Assembly: GCF_000390185.1 (NCBI RefSeq)
Contig: NZ_AQHR01000041.1
Span: 124,001 to 188,000 of the forward strand
DNA from: Lunatimonas lonarensis
GTDB taxonomy: Bacteria; Bacteroidota; Bacteroidia; Cytophagales; Cyclobacteriaceae
Direction: 5' to 3'
Length of the DNA: 64,000 nt
Part shown: positions 38,171-45,475 of the stretch, piece after piece
Layout: every line of letters starts with the position of its first letter
Position numbering within the stretch: position 1 is the first letter of the stretch
Notes under the pieces: model-generated
Database searches by the model: none
What the model saw: only the letters and a program-made list of their open reading frames with translations
What the model was told of the DNA's origin: nothing
Position numbers and translations under genes: made by a program

Positions 38171-39847
38171 ATGATAAAAAGAACCAAAGCGCAACAATCC
38201 AGATCTGCCATTGAACGGCTGTATATCACCATGCGGCACCTTTTTACAAGGGGAAACTATAAGCCTACCGGTGTTTCCGGTGAGTCGCTGATCGAATCTT
38301 TGCTGATACTCAGTCCGGAGATTTATGGACTGGTAACCGATTCGGAAAAAATCGAACTGGATGGTTTGCTGTACGTCATGGAGCGGCTTCCAAGGGGTAT
38401 AGAAGAATGCAGGTATATTAGGTTGATCAGCAGGGAAGGCTACGAGAATTCCGGGTTTACGCCCATTGTGCCTGCCAAGAGACGTAGGAACTGCTATCGG
38501 GTAGATGAGGATCAAATGTACGTGGAGATGACCCGTGGAAAAAGTGACATCTACGACATACTGACCCACCTGACGTTTTTGTTTATCGAATCAAAAAAGA
38601 TCGCCCGAAACAGTATGGATCCCAAGGGAGCCATCAACCTAAATTGGGAGATGCTGGAGAAAATTGTGGAAAAAGAGAGACGGGACGAGGAGTTTAACCG
38701 GGAGGCCGCCTGCTCGTATCTTAGCCACATAACCGGGAGGACCTTTGAAGAGACCCACCAGGCCGTGGAAAAGTTTGAATCTTCCCATCATACCAATAGC
38801 CTCTTTTCAATAGTTTACAACTTGGGAAGCTTGTCTATGCAAGAGCTGGCAGAAGGCAAAGACAGGCAGATCAGTTTTTCGGCAACGCTGAGGGAGCGGG
38901 TAGGCCACCATGTGTATGGGGAACTGTGGGCCGAACGTATCAAGAAAGTATTGGATGATGAAGGGCTGATTCAAAGGCCTATCCATATCATAAGTGCCAA
39001 CCTCCATAGTTTTACAAATACCATATATGGACATCAGGCACTGGGTCTTGGCGGTTTTGAAGAGATCGAGAAGGAGGCACTTGAGATAGGGATGTCAGGT
39101 AAAAACAATAAAGGCAGGGAGATTCAATCCTATGCAAAAAACCACGGACTTATCGAGCTTCCCGACCTCAGCGGTACCAACATCGGCGTTCAAATCATCG
39201 ATACGGGCAAAATGGCGGTAAAATCATTGATTCCGGCCGTTGTTTTACCGGAGGAAACAAAGAAGAAGCCCGTCCTTATCGTCATGGACTATGCCTTTGG
39301 CGAGCAGGCCTATGAGTGCTTTGATGAACTGCTTAAGCCGTATGAAAAAGAGGGAAAGAAGATTCCATTAGACGTGGTCACGGCATCGATTATGGGTAAG
39401 GCCGGGATCTTGAAGGGATCAAAGGGTGATATTATGATTCCCACAAGCCATGTTTTTGAAGGAACCGCAGATAATTATCCATTTAAGAATGAGCTGAAGT
39501 CCGCTGATTTTCATGGATATGGATTGCAGCTATTTGAAGGCCCCATGATCACGGTGCTGGGGACATCGCTTCAAAACCGGGATGTGCTTCAGTACTTTAT
39601 GGAGTCTTCGTGGCGGGCAGTTGGCCTGGAAATGGAAGGTGCCCATTACCAAAAAGCCATCCAATCTTCCAGCAAAATCAGAAACAACATCAGAAAAAAT
39701 GTGAAGGTTCTGTACGCCTATTACGCATCTGATAATCCCTTGGAGACTGGAAGCACCCTCGCATCGGGTGCACTTGGGATGGAGGGAATCCGGCCTACCT
39801 ATTTGATTACCTATAAAATTCTTGAGAAGATTGGTGAGACCTTTTGA
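38171..39847 (+). CDS. Bacteroidota-specific protein of unknown function (DUF6909-like), nucleoside-phosphorylase-like C-terminus
   Basis: A 558-aa cytoplasmic protein. I associate it, from memory only, with a Bacteroidota family of unknown function (DUF6909). Residues 1-250 are helical. Residues 330-558 read like the purine nucleoside phosphorylase/AMP nucleosidase superfamily: 'VLIVMDYAFGEQAYE', 'GKAGILKGSKGDIMIP', 'MITVLGTSLQN' and 'VGLEMEGAHY', the last matching the E-M-E active-site motif of that superfamily. A nucleotide- or nucleoside-binding role is a reasonable inference. It is monocistronic, with a promoter box before it and a strong terminator after it. Confidence 0.7.
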   Translation: MIKRTKAQQSRSAIERLYITMRHLFTRGNYKPTGVSGESLIESLLILSPEIYGLVTDSEKIELDGLLYVMERLPRGIEECRYIRLISREGYENSGFTPIVPAKRRRNCYRVDEDQMYVEMTRGKSDIYDILTHLTFLFIESKKIARNSMDPKGAINLNWEMLEKIVEKERRDEEFNREAACSYLSHITGRTFEETHQAVEKFESSHHTNSLFSIVYNLGSLSMQELAEGKDRQISFSATLRERVGHHVYGELWAERIKKVLDDEGLIQRPIHIISANLHSFTNTIYGHQALGLGGFEEIEKEALEIGMSGKNNKGREIQSYAKNHGLIELPDLSGTNIGVQIIDTGKMAVKSLIPAVVLPEETKKKPVLIVMDYAFGEQAYECFDELLKPYEKEGKKIPLDVVTASIMGKAGILKGSKGDIMIPTSHVFEGTADNYPFKNELKSADFHGYGLQLFEGPMITVLGTSLQNRDVLQYFMESSWRAVGLEMEGAHYQKAIQSSSKIRNNIRKNVKVLYAYYASDNPLETGSTLASGALGMEGIRPTYLITYKILEKIGETF

Positions 39848-39877
39848 TCAAAGGTTAGCGTTCTGTTTTTATTTGCA

Positions 39878-39917
39878 AAGGGTCTACGAAAGCCAACGTA
39901 GATCCTTAATTTTTTTC
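39878..39917 (+). terminator. Intrinsic terminator separating the DUF6909-like gene from the eCIS cluster
   Basis: An 11-bp stem (39878-39888 with 39897-39907, one G-U) and an 8-base loop, followed by AA and a run of seven or more Ts. It isolates the injection-system operon from upstream transcription. Confidence 0.9.
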
Positions 39918-40288
39918 GGTGATATCCCGTTTGCTCAAAGGAACGAAAAGTATAATATTTTTAGGGTAATATAAAAATTTTAATAAGTCATTGGTTAATA
40001 TATGAAGTTTTTTTGCACCGAAAGAAAAATAATCAAAAGCTGAAAAATATTTTTTACCCCATTAGGATTTCTAAATTAATAATGTCAAATTTGACAAGGC
40101 AGTTATATTTATTTGGAATAATGACCCTATTTCAAATATCCATTAGGCAGTAAATTCTGAATTTTTGTATGGCTATTTGCCATTGACAAACAGAAATTGA
40201 GCCTTTATACGCTAATTATTTCCTATCAACCTATTTTGATCCATTGTAAACGAAGTTTCACGGAAAGTCAATTAATTTGGTTAGTAGC
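39918..40288 (+). promoter_or_regulatory. AT-rich control region of the eCIS operon
   Basis: 371 bp of strongly AT-rich DNA without genes, clearly richer in A/T than its surroundings. It contains a perfect palindrome (40083-40096) and a near-promoter pair: TTTG at 40090-40093 and TTTATTTG at 40108-40115, one mismatch to TAnnTTTG with a short spacer. A second TTGACA half-site is at 40183-40188. No perfect promoter box was found. Confidence 0.4.
40083..40096. repeat. Perfect 14-bp palindrome, candidate operator
   Basis: TGTCAAATTTGACA is a perfect inverted repeat with no centre. Its right half overlaps the candidate -33 TTTG of the injection-system promoter, as a repressor site might. The regulator is unknown. 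Confidence 0.45.
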
Positions 40289-40882
40289 ATGATTTTCGAA
40301 ATTTTTCAAATATTGTCAGAAGATGTAAACCGTTACTTTAGAGACGTTGGATTAAACGATTCCGAGGTAATATTAGACAATATAGCATTTGTGGACGGTG
40401 CGTCGGAAGTAGCAGAAGCGATGCGGGATAAAGTGGTGATGACCCTTGTCAATTTTCAGGAAGAAGCTGCATTGAAAAATTTCCCCAATCATTCGATGCA
40501 GGATACCCAAGCGATCTACCGTAATCCAATCGTAAACATCCATGTTTTTGCACTATTCAGCGCCAACAGAACCTCTTATGCGCATGCACTTAGGGATGTT
40601 TCTACGATAATGGCTTTTTTTCAATCCAAAAGGCTGTTTACACAGGCGAATACGTTGTACGATCGGGAAATCAGTTCCATGGCTGCTGTTGGGCCTTTTC
40701 GGTTTACGGTGGATCTTTTTAGCCCGTCGTTTGAAGAGGTGAACTTCATATGGGGAACCCTAGGTGGAAGGCAATTGCCCTCGGTACTTTACAAAATATG
40801 CCTGCTGCCTATTCAGGCGGACAAGGTCTCTGGCACAGGCCCATTGATTGAGACAGTAGAAAATACCCTTAAGCACCGTTAA
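40289..40882 (+). CDS. eCIS tail terminator/cap protein (DUF4255, Pvc16-like)
   Basis: A 197-aa protein; the ATG at 40289 is used because the longer frame would start at TTG. 'MIFEIFQILSEDVNRYF' and the body through 'NPIVNIHVFALFSANRTSYAHALRDVS' fit the DUF4255 family, which forms the terminator ring or cap at the distal end of PVC/Afp-type contractile particles and limits tube and sheath growth. It is the first gene of the cluster, whereas in Photorhabdus pvc operons the equivalent gene is last. The next gene starts 2 bp later. Confidence 0.88.
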   Translation: MIFEIFQILSEDVNRYFRDVGLNDSEVILDNIAFVDGASEVAEAMRDKVVMTLVNFQEEAALKNFPNHSMQDTQAIYRNPIVNIHVFALFSANRTSYAHALRDVSTIMAFFQSKRLFTQANTLYDREISSMAAVGPFRFTVDLFSPSFEEVNFIWGTLGGRQLPSVLYKICLLPIQADKVSGTGPLIETVENTLKHR

Positions 40883-40884
40883 CC

Positions 40885-41736
40885 ATGGCTGTTTTTGAGT
40901 TTCATACGTTGGCATCTATCCGGATTTATCACCGCTTCTATCTAAACGTTGGTGAGGTGATGTTCGAAGATTTGGCTGAGTCGGATAGGCAACGTCAGCT
41001 ATCACGCTACCGTTGGCAGGATTTTATAGCTATAGAGCCCTTGGGAAACACCCTTAAATTGCTAAGAGGCCACCAAATGCTAACCCAAGTCAGCAATACC
41101 CATTTTACGGTAAGGGTGCGCCGTGACCCGGAGGAAGGGCAGCGGTCGTTTATACCGATTTTGCAAGATCTTACGCTGGTGTTTGGCCTGTATTACCGCG
41201 ACATGTTTTTTGAGAATTACACGGACATGCCCTTTTTAGATAACCGACGAATGGTCTGGTGCAATAACCTGGAGCGACACTATGTATCGGATGGCCTACT
41301 TCCGTTTCCTGTTCAAGACTCCAACGAATTCAGTTCCAGCTTCCTTGCCACTATTTCAGAAGTAGATAACCTTTGTCAGCGACTTGGGATATCTTTTCCG
41401 GTAGGATGTAAAGGTCTGCTTCTTTTGTCTATGCAAGGTCAGAGTGGCGATTTTAATATCCTAAATGGCAATGGCACGCTTAAGCAGCATCCTACCGAGT
41501 TTTATATGAATTTTTCCAATCGGTCTACAAACTGGCGCTACATCAAACCAGAACTGGCATTTTCTGCGGAAACGGAGCAGGTGAAGCCGCTCACACGGGA
41601 TGGGTATGTAACCCTAGATCAACAAGCCGATTTTTCCGGGGATCCGGATTGGCCAGGTGAGTTTGCCTTTCCCAATCCAGACGTACGGTTTTTGAAACAT
41701 GAAGACAATAAACTTATTTCTGAAATCTATCTATAA
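40885..41736 (+). CDS. Unrecognised eCIS protein, candidate cap adaptor
   Basis: A 283-aa protein with no motif I can assign. It is of mixed alpha/beta character, rich in aromatic residues ('IYHRFYLNVGEV', 'LYYRDMFFENY', 'EFYMNFSNRSTNWRYIKPELAF'), with no signal peptide or membrane segment. It sits 2 bp after the DUF4255 cap gene and 11 bp before the sheath gene. The Algoriphagus eCIS is reported to have a cap adaptor at the same end of the particle; position makes this protein a candidate for that role, which is inference only. Confidence 0.6.
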   Translation: MAVFEFHTLASIRIYHRFYLNVGEVMFEDLAESDRQRQLSRYRWQDFIAIEPLGNTLKLLRGHQMLTQVSNTHFTVRVRRDPEEGQRSFIPILQDLTLVFGLYYRDMFFENYTDMPFLDNRRMVWCNNLERHYVSDGLLPFPVQDSNEFSSSFLATISEVDNLCQRLGISFPVGCKGLLLLSMQGQSGDFNILNGNGTLKQHPTEFYMNFSNRSTNWRYIKPELAFSAETEQVKPLTRDGYVTLDQQADFSGDPDWPGEFAFPNPDVRFLKHEDNKLISEIYL

Positions 41737-41747
41737 TACGATGCATC

Positions 41748-43718
41748 ATGGCAACTAACTACAGAACCCCAGGCGTGTACATCGAGGAGATATCCAAGTT
41801 TCCTCCTTCTGTTGCACAAGTAGAGACAGCGATTCCTGCTTTTATCGGTTACACCGAAAAAGCAAAGGCTCAGGAGGAGGACACATCCCATACCCTGATC
41901 AACGTTCCGACAAGAATTGTATCCATGCTGGAATACGAAACAATGTTTGGAGGCCCAGAAGCAGAAATTGCCATTCAGGTACGGGTTAGAGAGGAGAATG
42001 GAGAGCGCAGTGTATTGGTAGAAGCCCCGCCCTCGGAGGATAAATCTCCCTTTTTGATGTTTTATGCGATGCAGGCCTATTTTGCGAATGGAGGCGGTCC
42101 ATGCTACATTGTGTCTGTGGGCGTCTATGAGGATGCGCCCGACGTAGATCCCGTTTCCCGTGCGGCATTGTTATCGGGATTGGATGCCATCGAGAAGGAG
42201 GATGAACCCACGCTTCTTCTATTTCCTGACGCCACCTCTCTTCCGGATTCTGCTGATTTTTACGCGGTTTACAACAGTGCACTTTCCCAATGCAGAAAGC
42301 TACGGGATCGGTTTACGATCATCGATACCTATACTGATCATCTCGCCACGGAAATCGGCGCGCCCGAAGGCGTTAGGGATTTGATCACCTCGGATATCGA
42401 GTTCAGAAAATATGGAGCTGTTTATTATCCCTATTTGGAAACCATACTCAATTATGCATATGATCCAGAGGAAATCACCATCAACCACGTCGTTGTAGAT
42501 TCATCTCCGGTCACGGACATCCTTGATGAGGTTGATGATATTATCTCCGAGGGCGACGGGATCATTTCCAGTATTCCGGGGTTGGTGACTGCTTTTTCCG
42601 ATGCAAATACCTCCTTACAGGCCGATACCGACGCCGACGCACTTACCAACCGAAATGCGGCGCTTGGACCACTGGGAGATCTATTGACCGGACTTTCAGA
42701 ATTCAGTGAGCTTATGCAGGAGATCGTGGATCAGGGCAATAACGTGGCCGCGATGGCCGTGTCCAATACAGACCTTGCCGATGCGGCTTCTGATGCAGCG
42801 GCAGCCGTTGCAGCGGAATTGGAGGCTGCTTCAGACCTCGGCACGTTGATACAAACGTTGACAGACTTTCAGACCGCCATTTCGGGAGCCGGCGACGGTG
42901 CAGATGTCAAGACTGCCTCCGCCGACGCTGCCTCTGCGATCAGCATGGCAAATATCCCCGCACTCTTGCAGGGAATCATGGACTTGGTTGACCCCACGTT
43001 GATCGATGCGCTTCTCGAAATAGAAGGAATGGACATGGAATCAGACGGCATCTTGGATGGTATGGCAATGAGCGAAATCGAGGAAGTGGACAGTGCCACG
43101 TACAACAAGATCAAATCCGGAATCAACAAGCTCAAAGTTGTGCTTCCTCCTTCCTCGTTGGTGGCCGGAATATATGCGAGGGTGGACAGCACCCGCGGTG
43201 TGTGGCAGGCACCTGCGAACGTCTCGTTGAATTTTGTGGTGAAGCCTACCGTAAAGGTTACCAATGAAATGCAGGACAGGCTAAACGTGGATACTACCTC
43301 TGGAAAATCAATCAATGCGATCAGGAGTTTCACCGGAAAGGGAACTTTGATTTGGGGTGCCAGAACTTTGGCCGGAAATGACAACGAGTGGAGGTACGTA
43401 CCGGTGAGACGCTTTTTCAACATGGTGGAGGAATCTGTCAAAAAGGCGACAGAACAGTTTGTCTTTGAGCCGAATGACGCCAATACTTGGGTAAAAGTGC
43501 GGGCCATGATCGAAAACTTTTTAGTGTTGCAATGGAGAGCCGGTGCGTTGGCTGGGGCCAAGCCGGATCATGCTTTCTATGTGCGAGTCGGTCTTGGACA
43601 GACCATGACAGCACTGGATATTCTAGAGGGCCGGATGAATGTAGAGATCGGCATGGCGGTGGTCAGACCCGCGGAGTTCATCATATTGAAGTTTTCACAT
43701 AAAATGCAGGAGTCTTAA
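41748..43718 (+). CDS. eCIS contractile sheath protein
   Basis: A 656-aa sheath subunit. The N-terminus 'YRTPGVYIEEISKFPPSVAQVETAIPAFIGYTEKA' and the C-terminal part ('PPSSLVAGIYARVDSTRGVWQAPAN', 'VPVRRFFNMVEESV', 'GRMNVEIGMAVVRPAEFIILKFSHKM') match phage-type tail sheath proteins. Residues about 248-445 form a low-complexity Ala/Asp/Ser/Gly-rich helical stretch that interrupts the sheath fold. The sheath stores the energy that drives the tube into the target. Only one sheath gene is present, against three in Photorhabdus virulence cassettes. Confidence 0.94.
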   Translation: MATNYRTPGVYIEEISKFPPSVAQVETAIPAFIGYTEKAKAQEEDTSHTLINVPTRIVSMLEYETMFGGPEAEIAIQVRVREENGERSVLVEAPPSEDKSPFLMFYAMQAYFANGGGPCYIVSVGVYEDAPDVDPVSRAALLSGLDAIEKEDEPTLLLFPDATSLPDSADFYAVYNSALSQCRKLRDRFTIIDTYTDHLATEIGAPEGVRDLITSDIEFRKYGAVYYPYLETILNYAYDPEEITINHVVVDSSPVTDILDEVDDIISEGDGIISSIPGLVTAFSDANTSLQADTDADALTNRNAALGPLGDLLTGLSEFSELMQEIVDQGNNVAAMAVSNTDLADAASDAAAAVAAELEAASDLGTLIQTLTDFQTAISGAGDGADVKTASADAASAISMANIPALLQGIMDLVDPTLIDALLEIEGMDMESDGILDGMAMSEIEEVDSATYNKIKSGINKLKVVLPPSSLVAGIYARVDSTRGVWQAPANVSLNFVVKPTVKVTNEMQDRLNVDTTSGKSINAIRSFTGKGTLIWGARTLAGNDNEWRYVPVRRFFNMVEESVKKATEQFVFEPNDANTWVKVRAMIENFLVLQWRAGALAGAKPDHAFYVRVGLGQTMTALDILEGRMNVEIGMAVVRPAEFIILKFSHKMQES

Positions 43719-43745
43719 AGCGTTTCACCTTAAACTATTTCAATC

Positions 43746-44174
43746 ATGAGTTACCCTTTGTCAAAGTTTCATTTCTCCGTGGATTGGGGAGGTACAAAAA
43801 TCGGTTTTACGGAAGTTTCTGGATTGGATGTTGAAACCGAGGTGATCGAATACCGTCACGGAGCAAGTCCGGAATACAGCAAGGTCAAAATGCCCGGCCT
43901 TCAAAAATATAGCAATATCACCTTAAAGCGAGGTACCTTTAAAAGTGATAATGAGTTCTATCAATGGTGGAATTCCGTGTCGCTCAACAAAATCGAGCGG
44001 CGTGACATCACCATAAAGCTGCTGAACGAAGAGCACGAGCCTGTAGTCAGCTGGAAAGTGAAAAACGCATGGCCTACCAAAGTACAGTCAACCGACCTGA
44101 AAGCAGATGGCAACGAGGTGGCCATCGAGTCGATGGAATTGGTGCATGAAGGATTGAGCATACAAAACGACTGA
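43746..44174 (+). CDS. eCIS inner tube protein (gp19-like)
   Basis: A 142-aa tube subunit. 'KFHFSVDWGGTKIGFTEVSGLDVETEVIEYRHG', 'NITLKRGTF', 'WWNSV' and 'RRDITIKLLNEEHEPVVSWKVKNAWPTK' are the T4 gp19/Pvc1 family pattern. The protein polymerises into the rigid tube inside the sheath. It starts 27 bp after the sheath gene; the second tube gene follows 2 bp later. Confidence 0.93.
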   Translation: MSYPLSKFHFSVDWGGTKIGFTEVSGLDVETEVIEYRHGASPEYSKVKMPGLQKYSNITLKRGTFKSDNEFYQWWNSVSLNKIERRDITIKLLNEEHEPVVSWKVKNAWPTKVQSTDLKADGNEVAIESMELVHEGLSIQND

Positions 44175-44176
44175 TC

Positions 44177-44620
44177 ATGGCTGGGGATTATCCTCCTGTT
44201 GGTTTTCATTTCAGCGTGGAGTTTACCGGGCTGGAAGGGGGAACTTCCGATTCCCAATTCCAAGCGGTATCCGGCCTATCGGTTTCCATGGATACAGAGG
44301 AACTGGCAGAAGGGGGTGAGAACCGCTTTAAACACAGGCTTCCGCTGAAATCCAAGTATACGAATCTCGTTTTGAAGCGCGGTTTGGTAGTGGACTCGAA
44401 GCTGCTTGATTGGTGCAGGGATAGCTTGGAGAACTTTGAATTTGAGCTACGTGATTTGACCATCAAGCTGCTGAACGAAGAGCATGAGCCCTTGATGACC
44501 TGGAATGTAGTCCACGCCTTTCCGATAAAGTGGTCTGTGGATGAATTTAACGCGCAGGAAAGTAAACTGGTCGTGGAATCGATTGAGCTTGCCTATCAAT
44601 ATTATAAAACATTGAGCTAA
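44177..44620 (+). CDS. Second eCIS tube protein (gp19-like; tube initiator candidate)
   Basis: A 147-aa paralogue of the previous protein: 'FHFSVEFTGLEGG', 'QAVSGLSVSMDTEELAEGGE', 'LVLKRGL' and 'RDLTIKLLNEEHEPLMTWNVVHAFPIKW'. In related systems a divergent tube paralogue (Pvc5-like) forms the first ring joining the tube to the hub, and the order tube, tube, hub protein fits that. A 20-base stretch is identical to the first tube gene. Its stop overlaps the start of the DUF5908 gene by one base. Confidence 0.9.
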   Translation: MAGDYPPVGFHFSVEFTGLEGGTSDSQFQAVSGLSVSMDTEELAEGGENRFKHRLPLKSKYTNLVLKRGLVVDSKLLDWCRDSLENFEFELRDLTIKLLNEEHEPLMTWNVVHAFPIKWSVDEFNAQESKLVVESIELAYQYYKTLS

Positions 44621-44784
44621 TGCCGATAGAGATAAAGGAACTGACCATTCGAATTCATGTAGCAGATCAGGGAGGAGGGCAAACAGCCGGGCAACCAAGT
44701 CAGCAGGCAGAGGAAGTCCAAAAAATCAAAGCGGAGGTAATGGAAGATGTCATGGAAGTAATGAAACGTCTGAAGGAGCGCTAG
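44620..44784 (+). CDS. DUF5908 small eCIS protein
   Basis: A 54-aa protein, too short for default gene calling. It begins MPIEIKELTIRIHV, the pattern of DUF5908, continues with a Gln/Gly-rich linker, and ends in a charged helix of about 25 residues with 'EVMEDVMEVMKRLKER'. DUF5908 genes are found in Bacteroidota contractile-system clusters between tube and LysM genes, exactly as here. The start ATG shares its A with the stop of the second tube gene, and the LysM gene begins 4 bp later. The function is unknown. Confidence 0.85.
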   Translation: MPIEIKELTIRIHVADQGGGQTAGQPSQQAEEVQKIKAEVMEDVMEVMKRLKER

Positions 44785-44788
44785 TCGT

Positions 44789-45469
44789 ATGGGAGAAGGG
44801 AAATTGGAAAAACTGAAATTGGTAGCTTACAGCGACCCAAAGTTTAACAATAAGGTGGGAGATGGTGAGTTTACCACTCTGTTAAACCCGGAAAAGTATG
44901 CCTATACGTATAAAATCGAACAGGATAAGCAGCAGGCGACGGGAACAAGTTCTGCATCGCCACGCTTCAATAAGAAGCTTCCGGAGGAACTTCAGTTGGA
45001 CTTTGTGTTTGACCGTACCGGCATCATCCCGGAGCGACCAAAAACCGATGATGGCATCATAGATGATCTGGAGCACTTCAAGAAAGTGGTTCTGGATTAC
45101 AATGGCGATCAGCATAAGCCTAATTATGTGATGATCTCTTGGGGTAGCCTTCTATTTAAAGGCTCACTGACGGAGATGAATGTGGAATTTAAGCTCTTTC
45201 GTCCCGATGGTACCCCCTTAAGGGCAGTCGCAAAAGCCAAGTTCAAGGGATTTGTCGAGGATGATCTGAGAGTTGCCAGGGAAAACAACCAATCCCCCGA
45301 TTTAACCCATTTCCGAATAGTCCGCGCAGGTGATACCCTTCCACTTATGGCCTTTCGGATCTATGGCGATGCCTCCTATTACCTTGAAGTAGCAAAGGCA
45401 AATAAGCTGATGGACTTCAGGAACCTAAGGCCAGGCCAAGAGATCTATTTTCCTCCGATTCAAAAATAA
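44789..45469 (+). CDS. eCIS hub/tube-associated protein with C-terminal LysM (Pvc7-like)
   Basis: A 226-aa protein. The N-terminal 170 residues resemble the CIS tube-associated domain ('LLNPEKYAYTYKIE', 'LPEELQLDFVFDRTG', 'ISWGSLLFKGSLTEMNVEFKLF'). A LysM motif closes the protein ('FRIVRAGDTLPLMAFRIYGD' to 'RPGQEIYFP', about residues 175-223). In Afp/PVC particles the equivalent protein joins spike, tube and baseplate; despite the LysM fold it is structural rather than a wall enzyme. It starts 4 bp after the DUF5908 gene. Confidence 0.9.
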   Translation: MGEGKLEKLKLVAYSDPKFNNKVGDGEFTTLLNPEKYAYTYKIEQDKQQATGTSSASPRFNKKLPEELQLDFVFDRTGIIPERPKTDDGIIDDLEHFKKVVLDYNGDQHKPNYVMISWGSLLFKGSLTEMNVEFKLFRPDGTPLRAVAKAKFKGFVEDDLRVARENNQSPDLTHFRIVRAGDTLPLMAFRIYGDASYYLEVAKANKLMDFRNLRPGQEIYFPPIQK

Positions 45470-45475
45470 GTTACC

